A DNA stretch of 64,000 nt. It comes from Thalassospira xiamenensis M-5 = DSM 17429 (GTDB lineage Bacteria; Pseudomonadota; Alphaproteobacteria; Rhodospirillales; Thalassospiraceae). The notes beneath the pieces were generated by a model. That model searched no databases. It was given only the letters and a program-made list of their open reading frames with translations, and was not told the origin of the DNA. The position numbers and the translations under genes are program-made. The stretch covers positions 1 to 64,000 of the forward strand of contig NZ_CP004388.1 in assembly GCF_000300235.2 (NCBI RefSeq). The letters are read 5' to 3'. Shown here in pieces: positions 31,109-41,003 of this stretch (position 1 is the stretch's first letter; every line of letters starts with the position of its first letter).

Positions 31109-31639
31109 TCAGATCAGGGTCACGAAATCGGCCGCTAATGCCGAAAACAGATGGCCTTCGGGGAAAGGCGTGTGGGTGACTTCGGTGAAAACAAGATAAA
31201 GCAGGATCGGAAAAACGATGGTCAGTCCGATCATCCAGATTTTGCGGCTGTAATTGCCGGTCATCAGGAAAAGATAGGCCAGAAGCAGAATGGTCGCGGG
31301 GACAAAACCGATTTCCGGCATCGCATAGGCGAATGCGGCAAAGCCGATCAGGACTCCGGCAAAACGCACAATCAGTTTACGATTTCGGTGCATTGTTGCG
31401 CCAATTGTCATGACACCGTCGTTCGCGGCCGCCCGCATCTTTGGAATGGCAAAAAGAATGGCAAGGATGCCCATAACCAGCCCGACCACGGTAATAACAC
31501 GTGGCCACATATCAGGTGGCGGGGCAAATCCGGGAATGAAAGACGGAACCTTCACATAGATCGGGATCAGGACGAACAGGACAAAGGCAAAGAATGCCGT
31601 TGCGATCAGTCCGGTATAAAAATCGCGATTGGGAGTCAT
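31109..31639 (-). CDS. tctB: tripartite tricarboxylate transporter, small membrane protein TctB
   Basis: A 176-aa protein with four hydrophobic segments, starting LIATAFFAFVLFVLIPIYV and including MWPRVITVVGLVMGILAILF. The short poorly conserved TctB subunit typically lies between TctC and TctA, as here. It works with TctA in the inner membrane. It begins 37 nt beyond the tctC stop. Confidence 0.85.
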   Translation of the reverse strand: MTPNRDFYTGLIATAFFAFVLFVLIPIYVKVPSFIPGFAPPPDMWPRVITVVGLVMGILAILFAIPKMRAAANDGVMTIGATMHRNRKLIVRFAGVLIGFAAFAYAMPEIGFVPATILLLAYLFLMTGNYSRKIWMIGLTIVFPILLYLVFTEVTHTPFPEGHLFSALAADFVTLI

Positions 31640-31676
31640 GGTTCCGTCTCACATTCAGAAAATTAAGGGGTGCGGA

Positions 31677-32666
31677 TTACTGAATGTAACCGAATTTCTT
31701 GGCCATGCCGTTATAGAGCTCGTACTGGCTCTTGACGAAGGCAGCCGGGTCCTGGTCACCAACGACGGAGACAGAGCCGCGTTTCTTGGCAAGATCAAGC
31801 CACTGGTCGTTGGTTGCAACGTTCGAAAGGATGTCTTTCCATTTTGCAACAACGTCTTCCGGCAGATCTTTCGGGGCGAACAATGCGCTCCAGCCGTCAA
31901 CCTGTCCGGCAAGATTGTAACCAAGTTCCTTGGCAGTTGGAACGTCAGGAAGGGCATCCATGCGTTTCGGAGCGTAAACCATCAGTGCACGCATTTTGCC
32001 AGCTTCGATGTGAGGCATCAGCGAACCGGCCGCAATAGCCAGGAAGTCGACGTGACCGCCAAGAAGAGCTGCGGCAAGGGCGCTGCCGCCTTTGTATGGC
32101 ACGAGGGTGGAAGCAGACAGCGGATCCAGATCGGCATCGGCCAGAAGGGCCTGAACCGTAAAGCCGTCAATCGCGGTGGGGCCGGATGCAGCATAGGTGG
32201 TCGCGCCATTGCTTGATTTGATTTTGGCAAGCAGCTCATCAACGGTTTTGATGTCCGAGTTTGCATTGACTGCAAGGATCATCGGGGTTGATTCAAGAAT
32301 GCCAAGGAAGGTGTAATCATCCCAGGCAACCGGGCTGTCGGTGTAAACGGCCGGGTAAAGCGCCATGCCAACGCGTGACAGCAGCAGGGTGTAACCATCC
32401 GGCTTCTGTTCGGTGACGTAACGGGCACCATTCATGCCACCATTGCCGGTTTTGTTCACAACCACGACCGGCTGTTCGTTGGTGTAATTGCGCGCGGTTT
32501 CAGCCAGGGCACGACCGGCAAGATCCGATGCGCCACCTGCGCCATAAGGCACGACAAGGGTGATGGCTTTTTCTGGATAGTCAGCGGCCTGTGCGGTCGA
32601 AACCAGTGTTGTGGTTGCAAGAACTGCAGCCGCAAAAGTCGCGGCCTTTTTGAGCTGTCGAAACAT
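31677..32666 (-). CDS. tctC: TctC/Bug family periplasmic substrate-binding protein
   Basis: A 329-aa secreted binding protein. The signal peptide ends VSTAQA-ADYPEKAI. The mature part opens with the Bug-family ITLVVPYGAGGASDLAGRAL, followed by VVNKTGNGGMNGARYV, the two loops that hold a carboxylate through backbone amides. DGWSALFAPKDLPEDVV is also typical. It is first in the operon, diverging from a LysR gene across a 151-nt gap. The ligand cannot be read from the sequence; carboxylates and N-acyl amino acids are candidates given argE downstream. Confidence 0.92.
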   Translation of the reverse strand: MFRQLKKAATFAAAVLATTTLVSTAQAADYPEKAITLVVPYGAGGASDLAGRALAETARNYTNEQPVVVVNKTGNGGMNGARYVTEQKPDGYTLLLSRVGMALYPAVYTDSPVAWDDYTFLGILESTPMILAVNANSDIKTVDELLAKIKSSNGATTYAASGPTAIDGFTVQALLADADLDPLSASTLVPYKGGSALAAALLGGHVDFLAIAAGSLMPHIEAGKMRALMVYAPKRMDALPDVPTAKELGYNLAGQVDGWSALFAPKDLPEDVVAKWKDILSNVATNDQWLDLAKKRGSVSVVGDQDPAAFVKSQYELYNGMAKKFGYIQ

Positions 32667-32770
32667 TTTTCATGTCTCCCTGTTTGGTGGTGGCAGGATT
32701 GCCCGAGCTCGTCGTTTTTTGTTTTGTATACATTCCATCGCAAACTATAACTCGTGACGCAAAAAATTAA

Positions 32771-32799
32771 TTTCAGTATAACTAATTTACATACTGAAA
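32771..32799. promoter_or_regulatory. LysR-type operator between tctC and the regulator
   Basis: Perfect palindrome TTTCAGTAT (32771-32779), 11 nt, ATACTGAAA (32791-32799), which contains the LysR-family T-N11-A core. It ends 18 nt before the lysR ATG at 32818 and lies in the divergent gap, as expected for autoregulation plus activation of tctCBA-argE. Confidence 0.75.
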
Positions 32800-32817
32800 T
32801 GAGTCGCAGGCCAACCA

Positions 32818-33723
32818 ATGAATTTGCGAGAACTTGAAAGCTTCAACGCCTTTATGACCTACGGTTCCGTCACCAAGGCGGCACAGGCAATGAATATCAG
32901 TCAGCCTATGGTCAGTCGGTTGTTAAACAGTTTTGAAAAATCTGTCGGGTTTGCGTTGTTCAACCGCAAACGAAACCAGCTTTCGCCAACGACCGAGGCA
33001 TTGCAGTTTCACACAACGGTTCTGCGGTCGCTTAATTCTCTGCGTGAAATCGAAACACAGGCCCGCGCGATTGCCAACGAGCAGCTTGGCAGCATCCGGA
33101 TCGCGGCCCAGCCGATCTATGTTGATACCTATCTTCTTGATGTGGTTGCAAAGTTCAAGTGTGCTCACCCCAATGTTGCCGTCAGTATTACCGATACCGG
33201 TCTTGAAGGCATGCTGGATATGGTCACGACCCGGCAATGTGATTTGGGAATCGGCATCACGCTTGATCTTCAGGATCCCAATATGGAAGTCATGCCGCTT
33301 GCGCAATGTCGTGCGGTGTGCCTGATGCCGCGCAATCACCGGCTGGCCGGATTTGAAACCATTGATATCGATCTTTTGCGCGGTGAAAGCTTTGTCGAAC
33401 TTTCGATCGGATCGCCGCTTCGCACCAAGATTGATTACATTTTCCAGATCGCAGGCTGGCCGCGCAAGATCGCGGTCGAAGCCCGCACCATCCGAACCAT
33501 TTCCCGACTGGTTGAACGCAATGTCGGCATCGCGGTGATTGATCCCTTCGCAACCCTTCTGGTGGACGAGGAAAAGGTCGTCGCCCGCCCCCTGACCCCG
33601 GCAATCGAATGGGACGTCGCCCTGTTCCGGTCATCGGGGGAACTCAGCGCGGTTGAACGCCGGTTTTTGTCTTTCCTGCGGGCGGAATTGCCTAATCTGC
33701 GCAATGCAGGCTGTGTGCTGTAA
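32818..33723 (+). CDS. LysR-type transcriptional regulator
   Basis: A 301-aa regulator: winged helix-turn-helix at residues about 3-62 (SVTKAAQAMNISQPMVSRLLN) and a periplasmic-binding-protein-like effector domain from about residue 90 (GSIRIAAQPIYVDTYLL). It is transcribed divergently from tctCBA-argE and carries a perfect T-N11-A palindrome just upstream of its start, so it very likely controls that operon in response to the imported substrate. The ligand is unknown. Confidence 0.9.
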   Translation: MNLRELESFNAFMTYGSVTKAAQAMNISQPMVSRLLNSFEKSVGFALFNRKRNQLSPTTEALQFHTTVLRSLNSLREIETQARAIANEQLGSIRIAAQPIYVDTYLLDVVAKFKCAHPNVAVSITDTGLEGMLDMVTTRQCDLGIGITLDLQDPNMEVMPLAQCRAVCLMPRNHRLAGFETIDIDLLRGESFVELSIGSPLRTKIDYIFQIAGWPRKIAVEARTIRTISRLVERNVGIAVIDPFATLLVDEEKVVARPLTPAIEWDVALFRSSGELSAVERRFLSFLRAELPNLRNAGCVL

Positions 33724-33724
33724 C

Positions 33725-34357
33725 CTATGCGCGCCGGTCAAAGGCAAGGCGTGCAGCCAGTGCCAGAAATACGCAACCGGTGAAAATCTGAAACGCGCGT
33801 GCCAGGCGGGCCGAACGCGATAGGAACTGACCAAGTTTTCCTGCAAAACCGCCCACCAGACAATTGATGATCGTGCCGCCGATATTCAGGATTACGCCAA
33901 GGATCAGAAACTGCGCCAGCACCGATCCGCGTCCCGGATCGACGAATTGGGGAATGAAGGCGAGAACGAACACAATGATCTTGGGATTGAGCAGATTGAC
34001 GACGATCCCGTCGCCCCAGGCTTTCATCGCGGTAGCCGGTGCGGTTTTCGTTGGTTTCAGAACGTCCCCGCGATCCCGGAAGGACTGAATGGCCAGCCAT
34101 ACCAGATAGCCAATCCCCGCCCATCGCAGAATTTCCAGCGCAACCGGATGGGCGGCCACCATGGCAGCCAGTCCCAAGCCGGCAAGAAGCGTATGGATCA
34201 TGGCCCCCGTCGCAATCCCGAAGCTGGCGGCTAAACCGGCACGCGGCCCGGATTTGATCCCCTGCCCCAGACAAAACAGCATGTCGTTGCCCGGCGTCAT
34301 GTTCAGCGCCAGCGCCGTCGGGATGAAAATCAGCAGGGTTTCAACAGGGATCAGCAT
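33725..34357 (-). CDS. LysE/RhtB family amino-acid exporter
   Basis: A 210-aa membrane protein with six hydrophobic segments. The family signature NMTPGNDMLFCLGQGIKSGPRAGLAAS occurs near the N-terminus (the NxTPGPx motif with Asn for the second Pro position), with GIVVNLLNPKIIVFVLAFIPQF later. It would export a small amino acid or homoserine lactone; the substrate is unknown. The frame runs to 34396, but the ATG at 34357 has GGAG upstream and gives the family length. It overlaps the convergently placed neighbour region only through that longer frame. Confidence 0.85.
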   Translation of the reverse strand: MLIPVETLLIFIPTALALNMTPGNDMLFCLGQGIKSGPRAGLAASFGIATGAMIHTLLAGLGLAAMVAAHPVALEILRWAGIGYLVWLAIQSFRDRGDVLKPTKTAPATAMKAWGDGIVVNLLNPKIIVFVLAFIPQFVDPGRGSVLAQFLILGVILNIGGTIINCLVGGFAGKLGQFLSRSARLARAFQIFTGCVFLALAARLAFDRRA

Positions 34358-34379
34358 ATCGGGACTCCGGGTGGGGCGT

Positions 34380-35096
34380 TTAGCTGCCTGCGCCATAACG
34401 ATGCAGGGCTGAACCGTTCTTCTTTAACCAGTGTTGCTGTTTCTTTGATGGGCCATAAAGATCTTCGACGACAGCCCAGAAACGCGCACTATGGTTCAGT
34501 TCCTGAAGATGGGCGACTTCGTGGGCAACCACGTAATCCAGCACATCTTCAGGGGCGAGGACGAGTCGCCAGCTAAAGGACAGATTACCGCCGGAGGAGC
34601 AACTGCCCCAGCGCGTTCGCGTATCTTTCAGCGAAATGCGATTGACCTTCTTACCGATCCGTTCGGCATAGGCATGCGCACGGGGCGCGATTTCAAGCTT
34701 TGCCTGCTTTTTCAGCCAGTCGGAAACCCGGCGATTGGTATGCTCCGGAAGTCCCGAAACCCAGATGACACCTGCTTCGGCCCAAACACCGCGCTTGGCG
34801 TCGGGCATCGTGCGGATCGCATGTTCGTTGCCCATGAACGGCACCCAGGCCCCCGGAACGAACTGCACACGTTCGGGCAGGCGGCTCATATGGGCGGTGA
34901 CCCAGTCGCCATGCTGATACAGCATCGAGATCGCTGTTTTGCGCGATATGCCGTTCGGAACGACGATTTCAACACCGTCAAAGGCCGGATCGATCCGCAA
35001 TTTGAGTCGCGTCGCACGCGCGCTTGGCCGCAACCGGACCGGCAAGGGGCCGATTTGCGGCAGATCAATTTCGGTTTCTTCGATATTTCGCAGCAT
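34380..35096 (-). CDS. YgjP/SprT-like zinc metalloprotease (DUF45)
   Basis: A 238-aa protein with the zincin HExxH in [20 protein letters not shown]; the downstream third ligand region is [10 protein letters not shown]. Before it is the family's [20 protein letters not shown], typical of YgjP-like WLM/DUF45 proteins. It is probably cytoplasmic; function is not established for the family beyond predicted proteolysis. It lies just upstream of the LysE gene on the same strand, 22 nt apart. Confidence 0.85.
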   Translation of the reverse strand: MLRNIEETEIDLPQIGPLPVRLRPSARATRLKLRIDPAFDGVEIVVPNGISRKTAISMLYQHGDWVTAHMSRLPERVQFVPGAWVPFMGNEHAIRTMPDAKRGVWAEAGVIWVSGLPEHTNRRVSDWLKKQAKLEIAPRAHAYAERIGKKVNRISLKDTRTRWGSCSSGGNLSFSWRLVLAPEDVLDYVVAHEVAHLQELNHSARFWAVVEDLYGPSKKQQHWLKKNGSALHRYGAGS

Positions 35097-35174
35097 TCAG
35101 GGTGAATTTTTCCAAAAGCGGGGTGGAATTTTCGTACTTTTTGCGCCTTTTTGGCCGGAAGGGCATCTTGCCCC

Positions 35175-35202
35175 TTGCCCGGCAGTAGTGTTTTCCTATA
35201 CT
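35175..35202 (+). promoter_or_regulatory. candidate sigma-70 promoter of argG
   Basis: TTGCCC (35175-35180), 16-nt spacer and TATACT (35197-35202) about 115 nt before the argG start. Confidence 0.45.
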
Positions 35203-35316
35203 CCGCGCTCAAGGTCTAGGGGACTTTTGCAATGTATGTGTTGCAACCCCGCAAGGGACGTTGGCCTGAATGTGCCGCGCCCCGGTTTACATCGGAAGAA
35301 GAAAGGCGTCACTCCA

Positions 35317-36537
<1,221 letters not shown>

Positions 36538-36561
36538 GTTTCACCGTTGTGATCCATTACG

Positions 36562-36594
36562 AAACGAGGGGTGATCATCATCCCTCGTTTTTGT
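36562..36594 (+). terminator. intrinsic terminator of argG
   Basis: Stem AAACGAGGG (36562-36570) / CCCTCGTTT (36582-36590) followed by a T-rich run (TTTTTGTTTT), 25 nt past the argG stop. Confidence 0.85.
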
Positions 36595-36619
36595 TTTGAA
36601 GCTTGGTTATAAGCACCCA

Positions 36620-37366
36620 ATGCAGCGCTATAAATGTACCGTCGAATATAATGGGCGTCCCTATCACGGGTGGCAGTTCCAGGAAGAGGTGATCTCGGTC
36701 CAGCAGGTTTTTGAAACCGCGCTGGAAAAGTTCATCGGTCAATTTGTGCGCGTATATGTATCTGGCCGTACCGATGCCGGGGTACATGCCTTTGGCCAAG
36801 TCGTGCATTTTGACCTGCCGCGCACCTATCCGGCGGATGCCGTGATGAATGCAATCAATCATCACCTCAAACCTGACCCGGTTGCCGTGATTGACTGCGT
36901 TGAAGTCGGTGAAGACTTTCACGCCCGGTTTTCATCCAAGAAACGGTACTACATGTATCGCATCGTCAATCGGCGTGCGCCGCTGACGATTGATGCCGGG
37001 CTTGCCTGGGGTATTTTCAAGCCGCTTGATATTGATGCGATGAACGAAGCTGCGGCCTATCTTATCGGCACGCATGACTTCACAACCTTCCGCGCAAGCG
37101 AATGCCAGGCCAAAAGCCCGATCAAAACACTGGAAAAGCTTGTCGTGACGCGCAGCGAGCATGACCCGCTTGATATTCGTGTGCATACCGAAAGCCGGTC
37201 ATTCCTGCATCATCAGGTCCGTAATATGGTCGGTACTCTTGTTCTGGTCGGCAAGGGCAACTGGAAGCCGATTGACGTCAAAACAGCACTGGAAGCTTGC
37301 GATCGTAAGGCAGGCGGCCCGACCGCTCCGGCTGACGGGCTTTATTTCGTGAAGGTCGATTACTGA
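36620..37366 (+). CDS. truA: tRNA pseudouridine(38-40) synthase TruA
   Basis: Modifies uridines 38-40 in the anticodon stem of tRNAs. The 248-aa protein starts QRYKCTVEYNGRPYHGWQFQ and has the catalytic Asp in VSGRTDAGVHAFGQVVHF. The HHQVRNMVGTLVLVGKG motif near the C-terminus is also diagnostic. The frame opens at 36596, but the ATG at 36620 fits homologues. In many alphaproteobacteria truA follows def-fmt; here those lie 22-24 kb away. Confidence 0.95.
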   Translation: MQRYKCTVEYNGRPYHGWQFQEEVISVQQVFETALEKFIGQFVRVYVSGRTDAGVHAFGQVVHFDLPRTYPADAVMNAINHHLKPDPVAVIDCVEVGEDFHARFSSKKRYYMYRIVNRRAPLTIDAGLAWGIFKPLDIDAMNEAAAYLIGTHDFTTFRASECQAKSPIKTLEKLVVTRSEHDPLDIRVHTESRSFLHHQVRNMVGTLVLVGKGNWKPIDVKTALEACDRKAGGPTAPADGLYFVKVDY

Positions 37367-37622
37367 GCATTACGAATCTGCCGAAATTTGGCTTTCTGGT
37401 CGTTTTGATCATTTTTTGCACAAATGTTCAGTTGTTTTGATATTCTGTTATTGAACTGACAGTTAAAGAACACCAGATTCCAATAGGATAAATGCGATTT
37501 TTAAATCGCTATGTTGTTCAGGTCCGATCCATCCTGACTATCGGTCAGGATTATGGGTTGTGGGAGTTTTTTTGCGTTGGTGTCTTGGGGGCCAGTGCAA
37601 TGGGGTCAGGGGACGATAGATC
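37367..37622. other. gap before the chemotaxis gene with a hairpin leader
   Basis: 256 nt, no gene. It holds a short palindrome AACTG-A-CAGTT (37454-37464) and an 8-bp hairpin ATCCTGAC (37531-37538) / GTCAGGAT (37544-37551) with loop TATCG, which would lie in the leader of the receptor gene at 37623. A promoter is expected here but no convincing box pair was picked. Confidence 0.4.
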
Positions 37623-39326
37623 ATGTCCAGAAGTATTGTTTTCAAAGTTGCGTTGGCCGCTTTGATCATTTTGATCAGCGGTATTTTCCTGCTTGGTGTT
37701 GTGATCATGCAGCGCATTGATCAGCAGGTCAGTGATACCAGTCTGCAATCGCAAAAGCTCAACCTGCGTGTTGCCGCTCTTTTGTTGCAGGATGCCTATC
37801 CGGATTTGAAAGTTACCATCGGCGCCGATGGTGAAACGACCAAACTGGTTATGCCGGAAATTCCCGATCTTTCATCGCATAGCCTGATCGACCGTATCGG
37901 AACCGCCACAGGCCAGACGGCAACCGTGTTTTCCTGGGTGCCTGCCGAAAAGGACTTTGTTCGCGTTTCGACCAATATCATCAAGCCGGATGGCCAGCGG
38001 GCCGTTGGTACGATGCTGGGGAATGGCAGTGCTGCCTATGGCCCTACCACCTCGGGAACAACATTCCGTGGCGAGGCGGTCATTCTTGGCACCGCCTATA
38101 TCACCCAATATACGCCGATCTTTAATCCGGGCGGTGATGTGATCGGCATTCTTTATGTCGGTATTGCCAAGGCCGAAGTTGCCGAAGTTGCAACTGCTAT
38201 CGAGCTTCGTATCGCGATTGCCGGTATTGTCGTTGCCCTGATCGCCGGGGTGTTGCTGGTGGTTCTGTTGCGCTGGCAGCTTGGGCCGCTTCATGTTCTG
38301 GGCAATACCATTGCCCGTTTTGTCGACCGCGATTTTTCCGGCGATGTTGCCTATACGATGCGCAAGGATGAAATCGGCGTGATCGCCGATGGTCTTGTCC
38401 GCTGGAAGGAAACAGCAGGCCAGATCAAGGAAGCCGAAGAAGCACGCATCACAGCCGAAAAACGTAACGAGGATGAACGCGTTCAGCAACGCAACCGTCT
38501 TGCGAAGCAACTTGAGGAATCGGTCGGTCAGATCGTTTCGTCGGTGCGTCAGGCGACCGAGGGCATGATGCGTTCAACCCGCCAGATGCGTGAATCAGCG
38601 GATCATTCGGTCCGTCAAAGCAGCCATGTCAGCGAAGCCGCCAATGAGTCGGCCCGCAGTGTCCAGACGGTTGCCGCCGCGACCGAGGAACTTTCGGCAT
38701 CAATTACCGGCATCGGAAGCCAGGTTGACGAATCGACATCAATTGCGGAGACCGCCGTTACCGAAGCATCGCGGGCCAACGAAATGGTTAGCGGCCTTGC
38801 CGAAGCCGCCGAGCGGATTGGCGAAGTCGTCAGTCTGATTAACGATATCGCGGCACAGACCAACCTTCTGGCACTAAACGCCACCATCGAGGCCGCCCGC
38901 GCCGGCGAGGCGGGCAAAGGCTTTGCTGTTGTTGCGCAGGAAGTCAAAAACCTTGCCAATCAGACGGCAAAGGCAACCGACGAAATTGCCCAACAGATTG
39001 GCGCGATCCAAAGTGAAACCAAACTGACGGTCGAGGCCATTGAAAAAGTGACCCAGACCATCGCGACCATCAACGATATCACCAATGGCATTTCGTCGTC
39101 AGTGTCCGAACAGAATGCTGCTGTTGGTGAAATTGCCAATAGCGCCTCGACCGCATCGCGTGGTTCAAGCGAGGTCGTCAGCAATATCGAGGAAATCCAT
39201 CAGGCCGCCAGCAGCAGCGGTGCTGCCGCAAACGAGCTTGATACAAATGTCGGTGCCTTGTCAGGGCAGATCGAAACCCTGCACAGAACCGTATCCGACT
39301 TCCTCAAACAGCTGCGTGCCGGCTAA
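37623..39326 (+). CDS. methyl-accepting chemotaxis protein with Cache domain
   Basis: A 567-aa chemoreceptor. An N-terminal TM helix (residues about 6-30) is followed by a periplasmic domain of about 160 residues whose end, ITQYTPIFNPGGDVIGILYVGI, is typical of Cache3/Cache2-fusion sensors. TM2 (IAGIVVALIAGVLLVVLL), a HAMP domain and the methylation/signalling helices follow. The kinase-binding hairpin tip is EVVSLINDIAAQTNLLALNA with TIEAARAGEAGKGFAVVAQE. The C-terminus has no CheR pentapeptide. Ligand unknown; no che genes lie in the window. Confidence 0.93.
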   Translation: MSRSIVFKVALAALIILISGIFLLGVVIMQRIDQQVSDTSLQSQKLNLRVAALLLQDAYPDLKVTIGADGETTKLVMPEIPDLSSHSLIDRIGTATGQTATVFSWVPAEKDFVRVSTNIIKPDGQRAVGTMLGNGSAAYGPTTSGTTFRGEAVILGTAYITQYTPIFNPGGDVIGILYVGIAKAEVAEVATAIELRIAIAGIVVALIAGVLLVVLLRWQLGPLHVLGNTIARFVDRDFSGDVAYTMRKDEIGVIADGLVRWKETAGQIKEAEEARITAEKRNEDERVQQRNRLAKQLEESVGQIVSSVRQATEGMMRSTRQMRESADHSVRQSSHVSEAANESARSVQTVAAATEELSASITGIGSQVDESTSIAETAVTEASRANEMVSGLAEAAERIGEVVSLINDIAAQTNLLALNATIEAARAGEAGKGFAVVAQEVKNLANQTAKATDEIAQQIGAIQSETKLTVEAIEKVTQTIATINDITNGISSSVSEQNAAVGEIANSASTASRGSSEVVSNIEEIHQAASSSGAAANELDTNVGALSGQIETLHRTVSDFLKQLRAG

Positions 39327-39338
39327 TCTGCCTTTGGG

Positions 39339-39366
39339 CTTCGGGTGAGTTTCGGCTCACCCGAAG
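39339..39366. terminator. shared hairpin between convergent genes
   Basis: Perfect 11-bp stem CTTCGGGTGAG (39339-39349) / CTCACCCGAAG (39356-39366) with loop TTTCGG, directly after the chemoreceptor stop and overlapping the lrgB stop codon. T runs are lacking on both sides, but the position suits a bidirectional terminator. Confidence 0.55.
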
Positions 39367-40082
39367 AACCAATGCCACAGAAACGGCAGGGTGAGCGCGG
39401 TGGCCAGCGTATTTAACCCCATTGCAAGACCCGAAAACGCCCCGGCCGTTTCATTGACCTGAAACGCCCGTGCTGTGCCGATCCCGTGTGCGGCAACCCC
39501 CATGGCAAATCCGCGCGCCCGCCAGTCTTTCAATCGTGCCAAGTTCATCACCATCGGACCGAGCGTTGCGCCGACAATGCCGGTTGCGATTACGCAAACC
39601 GCAGTCAGGGCCGGGACACCGCCAATTTCATCGGCAATACCCATAGCAACAGGTGTCGTAACTGATTTCGGTGCCAGGGACGCCAGTGTTTCCGGGCTGG
39701 CCCCAAGGGCCCAGGCCAGCACAACCGTGCTGACACTCGCAACCAGCGATCCGAACAGCACACCGAAAATAATCACCGGCAATGCCCGTTTCAGTGTTTC
39801 CATCTGGCGAAATAGCGGCACGGCAAGGGCGACCGTTGCCGGGCCCAAAAGAAAGTGCACGAACTGCGCCCCTTCGAAATAGGTGGCATAAGGCGTACCC
39901 GTGCTTTCCAGCAGAAGCGCAATCAACGCAATGGCGATTACCACCGGATTGCAAACCGGATTACGGTTGGTTTTCTGATACAGCCAGAACCCGATGGAAT
40001 AGGCGACAAGCGTAATGGTAAGGCCGGTCAACGGCTTGGTCGAAAGATAAACCCAAAGCTGCGTGATATCTGTCTCGCCCAT
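39357..40082 (-). CDS. lrgB: LrgB/CidB family membrane protein
   Basis: A 241-aa protein with 6-8 hydrophobic segments. It contains FLLGPATVALAVPLFRQMETL and LAPKSVTTPVAMGIADEIGG, the two hallmarks of LrgB. LrgAB/CidAB proteins are linked to holin-like control of murein hydrolases and, in some species, to glycolate or pyruvate transport. The start overlaps the lrgA stop by 1 nt (TAATG), so the pair is coupled. Confidence 0.88.
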   Translation of the reverse strand: MGETDITQLWVYLSTKPLTGLTITLVAYSIGFWLYQKTNRNPVCNPVVIAIALIALLLESTGTPYATYFEGAQFVHFLLGPATVALAVPLFRQMETLKRALPVIIFGVLFGSLVASVSTVVLAWALGASPETLASLAPKSVTTPVAMGIADEIGGVPALTAVCVIATGIVGATLGPMVMNLARLKDWRARGFAMGVAAHGIGTARAFQVNETAGAFSGLAMGLNTLATALTLPFLWHWFFG

Positions 40083-40456
40083 TATTTTGCCTCCCCGTCG
40101 CTAACGGATGCCTTCGGTTTGGGAAGAAGTTTCGACATCAGAAGGGCGGTCAGAACCATGGCAAGCAGGGTGGAGAAAATAAGGGCTGCCGCAATCGGCA
40201 ACCAGTCCCCGCGCAGCCGGTCAAGCTGTGTCACCACCCCGACCCCTGCCGGAACGAACAGCAGCGAAAAATGGATCAGAAGGTTATCGGCTGCATCTGT
40301 CAAAACCTTGGGCGGGTGGCGTTTGACAATCAGCCCGATAAACAAAAGCCCAAGCCCGATCACCGGGCCGGGGACCGGCAGGTCAAACAGTTCCGATATT
40401 ACCTCGCCAAACAGCTGGCAGACGAGGATCAGGGCAAACGCGGCAATCATCAGCAA
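40082..40456 (-). CDS. lrgA: LrgA/CidA family holin-like protein
   Basis: A 124-aa membrane protein with four hydrophobic segments; LFDLPVPGPVIGLGLLFIGL and LIHFSLLFVPAGVGVVTQLD are the conserved CidA/LrgA segments. It is first of the lrgAB pair. The C-terminal tail is charged and cytoplasmic. Confidence 0.88.
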   Translation of the reverse strand: MLMIAAFALILVCQLFGEVISELFDLPVPGPVIGLGLLFIGLIVKRHPPKVLTDAADNLLIHFSLLFVPAGVGVVTQLDRLRGDWLPIAAALIFSTLLAMVLTALLMSKLLPKPKASVSDGEAK

Positions 40457-40524
40457 CCTCCCGACATCTATGTCTTTGGATTAGACATAATGACTTTGCG
40501 TCCGTTCGACTTTTATTAATAACG

Positions 40525-40557
40525 AAAAACGCCCGTGCGGAAATGGCACAGGCGTTT
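40525..40557 (-). terminator. intrinsic terminator of arsC (minus strand)
   Basis: AAACGCC (40527-40533) and GTGC (40535-40538) pair with GCAC (40546-40549) and GGCGTTT (40551-40557), with one mismatch. The A run at 40525-40529 gives a U tract on the minus strand, 27 nt after the arsC stop. Confidence 0.8.
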
Positions 40558-40583
40558 GAAGTCATTCGATATTTCAGGTGACG

Positions 40584-40925
40584 CTAAAGAATTTTCAGAA
40601 CACTTTCCGGCGGTCGCCCAATGGCGGCCTTGTGGCCATTGACCACAATCGGGCGTTCAATCGCGCGCGGATGGGCACAAAGGGCTTCGATCAGCGCGTC
40701 ACCACGAAGATCGGCAATGCCTTCTTCTTTGGCTTCTTTTTTGCGCAGGATATCTTCTGGGGCCATGCCCAGCCTGCCAAGAATTTCGTTTAATTCCTGC
40801 GGGGTGGGCGGCGTATCCAGATACTGGATCACGTCGGGGGTGATCCCCTGCTCCTCAATCAGTGCAAGAGTCTGGCGCGACTTGGAACAGCGCGGATTGT
40901 GATAGATACGGACCATCATATTCAT
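40584..40925 (-). CDS. arsC: ArsC-like glutaredoxin-dependent arsenate reductase
   Basis: A 113-aa ArsC/Spx-fold protein. It opens VRIYHNPRCSKSRQTLALIE with the reactive Cys in NPRCSKSR, and has RPIVVNGHKAAIGRPPESV with the Arg residues that bind arsenate. The ATG at 40925 has AAGGAG upstream. No other ars gene is adjacent; a glutaredoxin-like fusion protein gene lies 78 nt upstream on the same strand and could supply reducing power. ArsC-family proteins without arsenic-related neighbours may have other thiol roles. Confidence 0.87.
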   Translation of the reverse strand: MNMMVRIYHNPRCSKSRQTLALIEEQGITPDVIQYLDTPPTPQELNEILGRLGMAPEDILRKKEAKEEGIADLRGDALIEALCAHPRAIERPIVVNGHKAAIGRPPESVLKIL

Positions 40926-41003
40926 GGTTCTCCTTCACGTAAAAGGCAGCCTGTATCGGTTCTTTTTAGGGGCTCGATACCGATTGCACCAGTCTGTTGT
41001 TGC

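Noticed and set aside
34939..35316. Upstream extension of argG by 126 codons
   Set aside because: It overlaps the well-supported YgjP-like gene on the other strand and precedes the normal ArgG N-terminus.
37410..37425. Single DnaA-box-like TTTTTGCACA sequence
   Set aside because: An isolated imperfect match in an AT-rich stretch; no cluster.
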